Assembly: GCA_029449245.1 (NCBI GenBank)
Contig: JANATF010000002.1
Span: 2,604,001 to 2,668,000 of the forward strand
Length of the DNA: 64,000 bases
Direction of reading: 5' to 3'
Source: Mortierella alpina
Taxonomy: Eukaryota > Mortierellomycota > Mortierellomycetes > Mortierellales > Mortierellaceae
The notes under the pieces are model-generated. The model made no database searches and was not told the origin of the DNA. It saw only the letters and a list, made by a program, of their open reading frames with translations. Made by a program: the position numbers and the translations under genes. Below, piece by piece: positions 13,101 to 24,226 of this stretch. Numbering within the stretch: position 1 is the stretch's first letter; each line of letters starts with the position of its first letter.

Positions 13101-15995
13101 TCTTTTCTTGCGCGGTCGTATCCCCCATGCCTCCGGCGCCACTCTGCAGCTTGGGCCAGCTATGGTTCGATTCACAAGACCATCTGTAGTGAGTGCCAGA
13201 TCATAATCTTGTACAATAGGAGCAAGATTCTGAAACGAGATGCAGACTTACATTGTCCGGCGAAGTCGTCCTATGCGAGACCAGTGGTCGGCCTTTGTGT
13301 GCTTCATGCGATGGAGCAAAACATCCAGATCAAATCCAACAAAGTTATGTCCGACGATGACATCCGGATCTGTGTTGAAAATGTTTGCTAGCAGCAGATT
13401 CAGCAAAGTTCTTTCCGACGACTGCTTCACTACCTTGACCTTGCTTCTCTCTATTACACGATCAAAGTCGGGAGGGAATGGGCTGGTGGCGAGTGGTCGG
13501 ATATATATGTTCTTTGAAACACTCCGTTTGCTGTTCTCCACTGGCTCGTCAAGTCGAACTGTAGCAATAAAATTGCAATGTCAGTTTTTTTCCGGACACC
13601 GCAAATCATTTTTACGTCGAGATCTTTTCGTCCATCGCTGCTCACCTTCATGGTACACGGTGGTGCACACAGAGACAATTTCATTCGATTTGTCCTTGGG
13701 GTTGATAACCGTCCTCAAGCTCAAGGACATGACCGAGAGCGGCGGAGGTGACAAGTCGGACGAGTCCTTCATAGGAGCAATGTGCTTGGCGTCGCTCACC
13801 AGGAATTCACTCTTGCACCATGAAACCTAGATGGCAACGAAACCATGTCTAGTCAATACCTTCGTAACATACTATTGAGATCCATGCTGCGGTGAGGGTG
13901 AATCCAAGCTACCTTTGTGCTGTTTAGCTTTGCCTCCTTGATTTCCAACCAGCATGGACCCATTAGGTTGCGCTTGATGATAAAGTGCTCCAGTGCACTT
14001 GTATTCGTACCAAAGACATGGCTAAAGGTCTCGCCTTTAAGCTCAGAGGGTAGGCCAGGCACTACACAGCAAGAGGACGTTGTAGCATTGTAAGCATCCT
14101 GCAGCTGTGCCCAACCTGTCTCGCAACAAATGCATGCTACTTACATGAATACTTGTACACCACCTTGAGGTATTCTCCCGAGGAAGGGATACCGGGCAAA
14201 TCGAATGCATATTTTCGCTCCACTGGTTTTGAAAGCCACGATGTGATCCTATATGCCTGACGAATGTTGTCGAATTCCGTGTACACGTCTGCCATATCTA
14301 CCTCCTCGCTCGTCTCGTCTCCGTTCTTGTCTACTCGGTGAGTTCGTGGCAAAACATACAAGTTGCGCTCCATATTATGAACCGCCACACAGCAACTGAC
14401 ATAGGTGTCCGTGGTTTTTTGATGAACCTATGAATGCGCGTTGGTCAGCCATAGTGGTAGAATATACCTGATTACTCCAAGGCTTTAAGAAAAACACACC
14501 AGCTTACCTTTCCGAAAAGATAGACAACGCCTCTAACTTCACAAGCATCGATCCAGTACATCCTCAACGTGCCGTCCTCCAGCTTTAAGTTGGATTCCTT
14601 AAGGTCAGCAAGGCTGTCCGTATCTGCCTTGACGGGTGCATATGTTTGGTTAAGGTCGTTGTCGACAGTCATCCAGTTTAGACCATTGTCCCTCTCGGGC
14701 TGCTTGACAACGGTTGCTTTTTCCTTTACGATCGGAGTCATAGGCGCCATTGTATCTTTTATAACGGTGGGCTCCAGTTGCAACGAAGCATAATCGTCCT
14801 GAACTTGGAACGGATTGAAACCTGGTTCCTGCTTGATCTCCTGCTTGATCCTTGAAGTGATTTGTGCTGGCGGGGGAGTGAATTCAACTTCAAAGTTGTC
14901 AAAACTATCAAAGTCGTCGTTGTCGTCATCCAGCGCCGCTATTCTGGAAGCAAGGTTGCGTGGAGCCTCGTCAAATTCCTCGTCCTTGATCTTGAGTGGA
15001 CCCATTTTGGAAATCAAGGCGCGCTAGGAGATAAGGATAGCCATACAAAGGACAAGGTGAGCTTGGTGTATGTGCAAATCATGTAGGATCTCCGGCGCTC
15101 TCATTCAAGTGAACAGATGTCTCCAAAAGATTAACTTACTGTCGGTGTGTTGATGGCCTTGAGTGGCACCTTTTTAGAGGGAGTAGCCATGGCTGGCTCT
15201 TCAATACTGTCAAGAAGAGAGGACAGAAATCCATCGTCGGCTGCTGTTTGCTTATTCTAAGGGTGTTTTTATATGATTAGCACAAGATTTGGTTCGATGA
15301 TTTGTGTGCCGAGTCGTTTATCTGCGTTACTTACCGGCGCCGACTTTTGGATCTTTGGCCTTGCCTCAGCCTTCATGAATGCATCTCTGATGTTCTCTTT
15401 AGCTTTTGGCTTCGGGGCATCCTTGTCTGCTGCGCCCTTTCCCTTTCCATTCTTCTTGGAGCCTATTCACATACAATGAGTGCCCATGAAGGTGAAGGTC
15501 AGTTGTAGAACATCAATCCAAGAACAGAGAATGCTCGAGGAGCGCCAACGTGGGGTTGCTCCCTACCTTTGCCAACGATTTCGTGCTCATATTCGTCAGA
15601 ATACATTTCCCGCTCATCCTCATCGTCGTCATAAGCATAGCCCCTGCCGTCATCGTCTTCTACAAAGTCGTCGTGGTCCTGTCGCAATCTCTTATTGACT
15701 CGTTCGTCATCTACCTCGTCGTAAAGATCTTCTGGATCTTCCACCTGTCAGGCATCGAGTTCATGGAAAGCCGAGATTAGAAAGAGAGTCTGATGCCACG
15801 GATGACTTGTGTGTACGAGTGCTTGGAAGTCCAATTGCAAATGATGTTGAAGAAGAATCAAGAACACCCCCATTGTACCTCATATTGATGAATACGCGAG
15901 ATTCCAGCCTCCTTGGCGGCCCTTGCAGCTCGCAGCTGGGCTATGGATGAGTTGACAGACTTTTCGGCGGCCCTGCGCTTTATCCTGCCGCTCAT
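10164..15995 (-). CDS. POL1: DNA polymerase alpha catalytic subunit
   Basis: Family B polymerase that extends primase primers in the Pol alpha-primase complex. About 17 exons give about 1,450 aa, like yeast Pol1. Approximate exons: 15995-15879, 15746-15567, 15463-15335, 15257-15140, 15024-14509, 14428-14144, 14062-13914, 13829-13647, 13558-13251, 13185-12482, 12390-12251, 12165-11998, 11911-11625, 11532-11175, 11082-10832, 10718-10498, 10400-10164. Motifs: exonuclease-like domain with [17 protein letters not shown]; motif [15 protein letters not shown]; motif [13 protein letters not shown]; motif [11 protein letters not shown] (exon 13); C-terminal cysteine motifs around CRGC, CPNC, CDDQGC and CLVEGC. 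The start is [13 protein letters not shown]. The N-terminal region is acidic ([17 protein letters not shown]) and includes [12 protein letters not shown], which resembles a Ctf4-binding (CIP) box, by inference only. Confidence 0.95.
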
Positions 15996-16509
15996 GGTGG
16001 TGAAGAAGAGAGGCAATGAAGAAGGAGTAGGAGTAGGCGGGGTAAAGAGGCCGAGGAGACGGATGGAAGAGTGATGGAGATGGCGAGAAGAAAAGGAGAA
16101 ATAAACAGAAAACCGAGAACGCGGCGTTCGAGTAACAAACGCGTTCGAAGGCAGCGCATAAGGGGCCGAATCACAAACAAACAAACGCGACTGACAGCCA
16201 TTTGTGACAGTTCCTATTTAAGTTGCATTTGCAGAGGGTCAACGTCTGTGCTCGTTTTCTCGACATCACTCGTCCCTTGATAAGAGAACCTTTGCACACA
16301 CACGCACATACATGCACACACCTCTCTCTCCCTCTTACCTTGTCACTCGGTCTCTCTCTCGGCCTTTCTCTCTCTCCTCTCGTATTGTCAACGGCATACC
16401 GCATACGCTCTCTCGCACTGTTGCCGCCAGCGTTAGCTTCCTCGCTTTGATCCCATCTCATCGTGCCTTCTGATCTCTCTCTGACTCATCCCAACTTCAT
16501 CTTGAAGTC
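15996..16509. promoter_or_regulatory. Divergent promoter POL1 / GT31-GT32 gene
   Basis: A 514-bp gap separates the two divergent start codons. The plus strand from about 16290 to 16500 is rich in CT and CA tracts, typical of the 5' leaders in this window. A TATTTAAG element near 16214-16221 on the plus strand is a possible TATA-like box for the glycosyltransferase gene. I cannot assign specific factor sites. Confidence 0.4.
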
Positions 16510-19500
16510 ATGCCGCCAGTAAGAGCATATACAGCTCGTCTGCTTTTCACACTCAAAGCACTACATCTTATAAGACGCAATGGACTGTACAGCATACCTA
16601 ACGGTCTCTCATGATGTGAAAAACAACGCACTAGTTACGGCCGCCCATTTACTCTATACGAGATGTACCTCCACAATACCTACAGCTTAGTCGAGCCCTG
16701 CGCCTGCTATGCCTCGGTCCAGCACTATGGGGTATCTATATCCACCTCCAGCAAGCTAAGAGCATCCGCAACAGAGACGCACGGTCGCTCATGATCATGA
16801 AGAGCTCCGCCTTTGACAACTATGTCGGAATTCTCTGGGTGAGTGCCGAACTTCATATTTTGTAGCATGTGTTCAGACAGTAGTCTCGATCTCCTTCACT
16901 ACTCGCCCCACGTGGGATGCTGCGAGTACCCCGAAACTGGATATTTTGCGGTAGTTCTCAGGAACAGGAACGCATGGTATGGAACTGTGCTCACGCCTAC
17001 AGGATGCAGGACGCAAGTACGGGGTTGGCACCATGGACAAACTGCGGAATGTGGCGGACATATCGCGGCATTGCGAACACTCTGCTTGGCTCGAATCCTG
17101 ACCCCCTGATCTAATACCGAAGCGATTCCACCTCCATCTCCTTCTTCAAACCCATGCAGTGTATGTTAGGCGGTCTTTGGAGCATATGGCTGACAAACAA
17201 TTTGATCCGCCGGTGGTTCATTCACTACGAGCCCCGGCCAGCAATGATCCGCCTCTTCACCCTCGCCACCATCTTTTGGTTCTCTGTCGTTTCGTTCGTG
17301 AGCTTTTTTGGCGCCGATGAGCCGATCTGGCCATGGATGGCTATCTGCGCGATCCTGGCCGTGGCGCAGATCATCCAAACCATCCACTTTCGACTCCGAG
17401 GCATGCATCGACTGGACCACCCTCAAAAATCCCCTCGCGGTGTCGATCCCCGCCTCATCATCCTGCGGACTGTCTTGATCCCAGGAGGAATCGTGTCCTT
17501 CATCACCATGATGATGCTGTTGCATCAAAACAATACCCGGCCTTCTTCTGCAGAAGCTTTAGCCTCATCAGGTGCCACCGCGATCGCCGCGCTCAACTCG
17601 GCAAAGCAAATCATTGGAACCGCACAAACCCAGGTCCTGATCCTTATATTGACCTCGTGGGCACCCAAGGGACATCAGAAGCGACAGAATTTCAGAGAAA
17701 CAACACTACAGCTCTTGCCAACGCCCTCTGCAAAATTCTCGTTTACGTACAAGTTCGTTCTGGGAGAGGCGCCCAATGCACGAGCCAAGGAGACCATGGG
17801 TCCCAAAATCAAAAAAGAGCAGGACGATCATGACGATCTGCTTATTTTGCCCGTCTCAGATACGTACGAGGATCTGAGCTTTAAGGTCTTCAAGGCGCTG
17901 GAATGGAGTAACAAGTTCAAGTTTGACTACCTGTGCAAGACTGACGACGACATCTTTGTTCGGTGGGATGTTGTCGCGCAAGAACTAAGGGACCTTGGAC
18001 CCTCGCATTACTACTGGAGAGGTTTGGCATACTGGTAAGGAGTTGCCCTTAGTACAACCCCCTTTACAGGAAATGCGCATATGCTCTGGTTTTTTTTCTC
18101 ACACACTATATGTTTCTGCGATGTGTCTAGGGATATGGTCCCCATCACGAACCCAGAAAACAAAAACATCGACCACGACTTCAAGCTTGGAGTATTCCCA
18201 CCCTTCGTTGCAGGATCACTCTACATATTCTCACGGGACGTAGTCACCTTGCTCACCTACCCAGGTCCACGCTTCTTTACCAAAAACGAGGATCAAAACA
18301 TTGGCATCTGGCTCCACTCGTACAATATCAAGCCAATCCACGACAAACGCATTCAGCAATGGGACGTGTGCGAGAACGACATGATCGCCAAGCACTTTAG
18401 CGACTCCTTCTTACCTCTCGAGTCCATGCATGACATGTATAAGAATCTTCAAGCGAATCGCCCAGCCTGTCAAGGCTTCCGTCAAGTATATTGCGCCGCC
18501 TGCTACTCCTGCATCGGCCGAAGCAACCATTGGCGGGACTGGGGCATCGCTTGTGACAGTGTCAAGGGAATCACCAGTCTTAACAAGAACAACAACATGT
18601 ACCAGGGCCAGCTCTCCGTGGATATCAAAGACCCCATGCCCCAGCTTTCCTCCAAGGACCAATGGATCCTGCCCGGGATCCTGAGCGATGCCAGCAGCCT
18701 CTACTCGGACTCAGATGACTGGGCCAGACTGCATTGGGCCATCTGGACCACGGACCCCGCCACTACTTGGCAACCACGCCACTTCCAAGCCATTGAAACC
18801 CTTCTCGTCCACAATCCCAACGCAGTGCTCATCATTCTGTCCAACACACTACCAGCAGACTTTTTTGCTGATTATACCAGACAAGGATACGAGATCCACA
18901 TTCTTTCCTTCTCCAAGGACCTGCTTCTGAAGCGCAAATGGTATTTCAGCCCCAATACTGCAGACTGGCTGGAGAGATGGGATGACTGGGTCAAGGCAGG
19001 ATCCTTCTTCCCCGTCCACCTGGCCGACTACCTACGACTGGTGGCCCTTTACAAATACGGAGGACTCTACATGGACATGGACGCGCTTTGGATACGTGCC
19101 CCGGGGGACAGCATGACCGAGTTCATTGGTGCAGACCTTTCCGACAACCCTCAGGACCTTGTCTGGACCTTAGACGACACCAACACCTACCTCGCCAACG
19201 GAGTCATGCGCTTCCGTCGTGGACGATCCATGTTCCGACACATTGCAGAGTCCTACTTCACCGTCACCAACTACAACCCTGAATGCTTCAACTGCGGCGG
19301 CCCCAGGGCCTTTACCACATATGTGAAAACTCACCGTGTCGCCCTCGAGAACAATGGACTCCGTATCCTGCCCCGCGAGGCGCTGTATCCTTACAACTGG
19401 AAAGAAGTTGAGGCTGCGATTCGAACGTCGAACGATGCAGAGGCTCAGATCCAACGAATCGAGCATAAAGGCATTGGATTGCATCTCTATGGCAAGGTCA

Positions 19501-20063
19501 CCAGCAAGAAGGCTATCGAGGACGGGAGTGTGGTTGCAGCTGCGATTCGAATCTGGGGACTGGATATCTTCAACAAGGGCAAGACATCATCACCCACGAC
19601 GACCACGACAACCCTACAGGGACCCAAAGTTCTTCATTACCCTGCTGCCTCTCGGCAACAACAGCAGCAGCAACAGCAGCAGGTAGCATCAGGATCTCAG
19701 GATCTACTGATGGAGAAGGCGCCTGGCGCCTTTCGAGGCATCGACGCAGTCTTTGTCAGGGGTATTTCCTCCACTGTATCCAAGGACCTACAAGACACCA
19801 AGAAGGCATTGCTGCTGATCACTGTCCGCGATGGGTCCATTGCCATGGGAACGTCGGAGGCTGGGTCACGAAAGGTTGAGATGGACCTTGGCGAGGATGT
19901 GACGATGGCACAGTTGAATCTGGCCCTGTCGAGGATACGGTACTTGCCACCTTCGTCCACAGCAGGCGCCACCAAGGCATGGAGCGGGTCTGATCAGATC
20001 ACGATCCAGGTCACATTTGGTGAGATGCAGCGCGAGTTGGATATATCCGTTCTTCAAAGCTAG
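16510..20063 (+). CDS. Membrane bifunctional GT31-GT32 glycosyltransferase
   Basis: Exons 16510-16518, 16635-16838, 17160-18034 and 18131-20063 fit in phase and give 1,006 aa. Residues 1-200 contain about five hydrophobic segments (for example LRLLCLGPALWGIYIHL, MIRLFTLATIFWFSVVSFVS, WPWMAICAILAVAQIIQTI). Residues about 225-560 are a GT31 (beta-1,3-galactosyltransferase-like) domain with the DxD motif in CKTDDDIFV (about 331) and the EDQNIGIW block. Residues about 570-860 are a GT32-type domain with the sugar-nucleotide DxD in YKYGGLYMDMDALW (about 677) and CGGPRAF. A Gln run (about 870-880) precedes a C-terminal domain of about 120 aa ending in RIRYLPP...GSDQITIQV, which resembles cadherin-like repeats. 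The probable location is the Golgi, acting on glycoproteins, glycolipids or wall glycans. Acceptor and donor sugars cannot be told from sequence. Exon 1 codes only MPP; an extra small exon inside the long intron 16839-17159 is possible. Confidence 0.85.
19663..19683 (+). repeat. CAG/CAA trinucleotide repeat (poly-Gln)
   Basis: In-frame CAA/CAG repeats encode nine consecutive Gln between the GT32-type domain and the C-terminal domain of the fused glycosyltransferase. It probably serves as a flexible linker and could vary in length between strains. Confidence 0.8.
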
Positions 20064-20357
20064 AAAATATTCGTTTTTGTATGTGTACCATTATAGATCT
20101 TTATCTTTTTTTTTTCGTCTTGCTCGCTGCACGATCCACGATGTGAAGTTGAGGAGCCGATTTGTTTTATTGTACAACGGTGATTCAGAACTATACAAGG
20201 CGAGGCAGAATGAGGCAGTATGTTATATGAAAGTAAGCGAGCGAGAGAGAGTGAGGAAAAGGAAAAGAGAAAAACAAAAGAAGGGAGACGTGAAAACAGA
20301 TAAATAACAAAAAGGGAGAGCATTGCTGATGGTAGTAGAAAACACCAGCCTGTGCAT

Positions 20358-23300
20358 CTAATCCCAAACACCAACCCACAGTTCGTTTTCCTCTTGCTCC
20401 CACTCCCGGGACACATCTTGATCGCCACCGTTCTGATCCCAAATGTCGCGAAAGATCGTCATCAGGCTCTTGAGTCCAAGCAGATATCCTTTATCCGGTT
20501 CATCAGGATGCACAGGTGGGTATGGGGGCATCGCGTCCTCGTCAAACACGCCTGGAGTGCAGTGAGCAAAGTCAATGACCTTTAGATCTGTCGTAGGGCG
20601 ATCCTGATTCTTCTTGACTTGTCGTCGAGCTTCGCTTAATCCCGAGGAGTTTGGTTGAGCAGAGTCAATTCTGAGAGGGTGGGATCCAGGGGCGAGGGGC
20701 GTTTGGTCCTGAGCTTGAGGCAAGACGGACGAGCTATCACCGTCGTAGTAGATCAACAGACTGCTGCCATAGAAACGGTAGCCATTGAGATTCTTGATAA
20801 TCCTTGCCAAAGTCTTCAACTTTTTCAGTAAAAGGGGTATATGGGTCAGCACGACCTCGGACCCATTGAACAAGAACTGGCGAAGCGTAAGCGGCAAAGT
20901 CTCCTTGGTGAGTTTGCGGCCATAGTACTTGTTTTGGAAAAGGTAGCGCTCAGTTGTGATGTTGTAAACCTATTCAGTTCAGAGGAAAATACGAGTGCTC
21001 AGAGTGTCAGTCATCAAAGGTTGTACAAAAAAATAAGTCAAGCGATGCCAAAGCACACGGCGATTATCTACCTGCATGCCACATATTCTAACCCCCGTTT
21101 CATAGCTGGTGGTTCTTTGGCACTTGCGCGTCTGGCTCTTCATTTTCATTTCAGTTGCCCAGATGCCATACTGGCGAGTTCCCATTTTGATGTCCAAGAT
21201 ACAGGGTGCCTTGAGTCCATCGGTCAGGTCCTCCAGTAAAATATACTTTCCGGCAGCAGGCTCAGATGGCTTTTCTTGGGACTGACCAGGTGCTCCTTCG
21301 CCCAGCTGCTGACTCAGTACCTCCGTCCCACTCGGACACCTCGACATCTGCGGGGTTGCCTCGGTGCGCAAGCTGGGTAGCACACGACCAGAGCCATCAA
21401 GAATCCATTCGTTGCTGCCGATGGGTATAACTCTTGCATCCTGATCGTCCGTCTGTGAGTGAGTCCTCTCATTGTTTTGGATCGTTGGACCGTTGCGCGT
21501 CGACAAAGGATAAGAATCCAGCATAGTCTCCGGGAGCTCCAGATCATCCATCTGAAACATGTCGCTGCTTGAATGTGGATCCTGCACCTTATCCGATACA
21601 CCGTCCTCACGTCCGAGTCTCTGTGCACCAGCCAGTTCCATAGGCCGATCCAGTCTAGGATCCTGTCCGATGCTGTTGGCAGGGCTGTTCTCGGCACCAG
21701 ACGCGGCAGACGCGGCCCTCTCTCGTCTCTTGTTTTCCTCGCGCGATTCCATGGCCAAATTCAGATTGGATAGGGAGTGTCGCCGGGGTACTTGCCGGAT
21801 ATAGTCTTTACAACCCTCACCTGCTGAATCATGCGAATGAGAACAGAGGTCATGTCGAGACTTTGAGGGGAATCCAAAGTGCTGGCGGAAGGCCTTTGCG
21901 CGCGCTCTCAAAGAGTGGGGAGAGAGAACTTCTTTCAGCACCCTCTCCTTCAATGCCAGATTAATCCTCGTCAGTCCACGAATCTTGGTAAAGCTAGCAG
22001 GACTGGACATGGATGAGGAGATGGGGAGGCTCGAGTGCGTAGGAACCGACGCTGATCCAAGAAAAGGACTCAGAAACTGGCCTTGAAGGTGGCTTGTGCG
22101 ACTGCCGAGCGACTGACCCTCCTCCATGATGTCGACAGTCGATCCTGGGAACCGCCCGGGAGTCGATGGCCACTTCCAAGACTTTTTCATCTTCTCTAGC
22201 ATAGCATCTGTGACAATATGGCGGTTCTTTTCCAGCACAACCTCAGGGACCATCTCACCCGGCTTATCTCCGTCCTCTGGATTAGGCAGCTGGCGGTAGG
22301 TGACATTGAGGACACCCAGATAAGCGGGAATAAAGGGTAGCACCTCGGGATGGTGCGCCTCGAGATACTCATAAAAGACTTGCTCATTCTCCGATACGGG
22401 CTTGCATATAGCCTTGTTAGAGAACCGAAGGAAGGATGCGTGGCCGCCTACTTGATTCTGAAAGGGTACCAAAGGCAGCGCAGGTGAATCCGAGTGATAG
22501 GCACTAGTCTCGTCGCCAAAGTCCTCGTCTGCCGAGTGCCACGAATCATCACCATCGTCATTGTCCTCGTCCTGTTCCACATCGGCGTCGCCTCCGTCAC
22601 TGTCGCTGTCGCTGTCACCCTGCTCCACCGCTGAGCTCTTTTCCATAAAGTCGTCATGGCCTGCATGCGGCTGAGGCTTTTCCTGGGGCGCTTGAGTATC
22701 AGGCGACGCCCAGAAAGTGTGCTGGATCTGGGCTGTGATGGCGGACGGTGACTGGACACGGGGACTGGCCGGCATAAACATCTTTTTTCCTGGAGCCTCG
22801 GGCGTGGGCAATTGGGCAGTAAATGCTGGTGAGGTCTTTTGAAAGTCGTGTTTAGCGCGGAATGTTGGCGACAAGACCTCCTTGCGAGAGGATGATGTGT
22901 CCACGCTGTTGACGATGATGCCGTTGCTGTTGCTGCTCGCTGCGAGTGTGTTGGCGGCCAGGAGAGCACCAAGAGACTTTCGCTTGTTGAGTGCTGAGAG
23001 TGGTGAGCAAGTCAAATCTGCTGGATCGGCCTCATCTGAACCAGACATGGGCGAGCCGGGAACCGAGTCGTCTGAGCATGCTGAGGTGCCAGGAGAGTTC
23101 TGTCCACTGGAGGTATAATGGGTGCCTGCGGCGCTCGTGCCGGGGCTCGGGGCTTGCCTTAGTTGCGGACTGTAATATAGATCGCTCTTGAGTCGCGCTG
23201 GCGGGCTGGGCCGTTGTTTGAGCGACGGAGGCAACGACGAACTGAAGCTGATGGCGGGCTGGGCAGATCGCGACTGAGCAGTTGGGGGTGCTGCAGAGAA

Positions 23301-23660
23301 AGTGTTGAGAGAAGCAGTGAAGGTGCTACTGTTACTGCATGAGTGATCGTGGTCGATCCTGGAATCAGACTCTGGCTTCCCAAGTTGGTCGTTATTGTTA
23401 TTCTGACCAGTGGCATCACTGATGTTGCTCAACGTGAATGACAACGATCTCTTTACAGGCTGTGGCGGCTGCTGCTGCTGAGGCGTGCTGGTCAGCGAGA
23501 ACGAGATAGGACCGCCACCTGGCGACGTGGACGCGGCTGAATAGTAGGAGGAAGAACTGGCGGACTGCAGTGGCACTGGCTGAGTGACTGAGTGAGGCGG
23601 GAGATCAGAAGGGGGTGATGATGTTGAAGAAGAGTGCTGAAGCGTTGGGTGGGATGACAT
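20358..23660 (-). CDS. KCS1: Inositol polyphosphate kinase, KCS1/IP6K type
   Basis: Inositol hexakisphosphate kinase of the IPK superfamily; it makes inositol pyrophosphates (PP-InsP5) that signal phosphate and energy state. Two exons, 23660-21072 and 20969-20358, give 1,066 aa. The N-terminal 370 residues are Ser/Pro/Gln-rich and disordered, with an acidic stretch ([24 protein letters not shown]). The catalytic region starts at [23 protein letters not shown] (about 398) with [21 protein letters not shown]. The signature PxxxDxKxG is [14 protein letters not shown] near the end of exon 1. The exon junction completes [17 protein letters not shown]. The C-terminal part has the SSLLIYYDG and VIDFAHC blocks, the latter the conserved Asp-containing metal-binding motif. 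It converges on the glycosyltransferase gene, 294 bp apart. Confidence 0.93.
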
Positions 23661-24049
23661 GGTGGGCAGGCTTTTTTTTTATCGTATGTTCGTATTTCTT
23701 GAGTTCGTCACGGATGTAGGCAGAGACGGCTGGACATTTGTAACAGCCAATGGCGACGATATCCTGGAATGAATGGTATGCAGTGTTGTTGGCACTGATC
23801 TTGCACGAGGGATCCAGGAAGCAACAAGGAAAACAATCAAAGAGCAAACAAGCTGGCAGGCTGAAAGTCGGTGGCAATGGAACCAAAAAAAATACAAGAG
23901 CGGACTGGGGGGGAGGTGTCTTGTTATATGCGTTTAAGGTTGGGTTGCGGGCTGCGGTGAGTTCTTTTTGGACAGGACAGCAGGTCCGTGGCGAGAGGGA
24001 GTGGAGATGGAGAAACGAGACAATGGGGAGGAGCAGCAGCAGGAGGACT

Positions 24050-24196
24050 GGAAGAGGGGGAAAAGAGAGGAGGAGAGGGAGCAGAGGGAAGAAGAAGGAA
24101 AGAGGGAAAGAGGAAAGAGGAAAGAGGAAAGAGGGCAGAGGGAAGAAGAGGAGAGAAAAGAAGAGAAGAAAAGAAGAGAAGAGAGAGAGAAGAGCC
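24050..24196 (+). repeat. Polypurine (GA-rich) tract
   Basis: About 150 bases composed almost entirely of G and A on the plus strand, built from imperfect GGAAAGAG/AGAAGA units; the minus strand is therefore polypyrimidine. On the minus strand it lies 390-540 bp upstream of the KCS1 start, where a CT-rich promoter or leader would be expected. Such tracts can form triplex structures. Confidence 0.85.
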
Positions 24197-24217
24197 AAAA
24201 TAAATATGAAGTGAGCA

Positions 24218-24226
24218 CTTTATATA
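24218..24226 (-). promoter_or_regulatory. Candidate TATA box for KCS1
   Basis: The minus strand reads TATATAAAG, which fits the TATA consensus. It lies just upstream of the long polypyrimidine tract and about 560 bp before the KCS1 start codon. If used, the pyrimidine tract would sit at the transcription start and in the 5' leader. Confidence 0.4.

Noticed and set aside
17060-17110. TCGAATCC motif considered as a tRNA T-loop
   Set aside because: The flanking bases do not fold into an acceptor stem and D arm in a tRNA-sized frame.
16843-17114. Possible extra exon in the long intron 2 of the GT31-GT32 gene
   Set aside because: Direct splicing 16838 to 17160 keeps the frame and produces a continuous membrane segment (VGILWCMLGGLWSIWL). 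Frames within the intron hit stops before a usable donor.
22448-22972. 174-codon minus-strand frame inside KCS1
   Set aside because: Alternative frame of the long KCS1 exon, which has the kinase motifs in the other frame.
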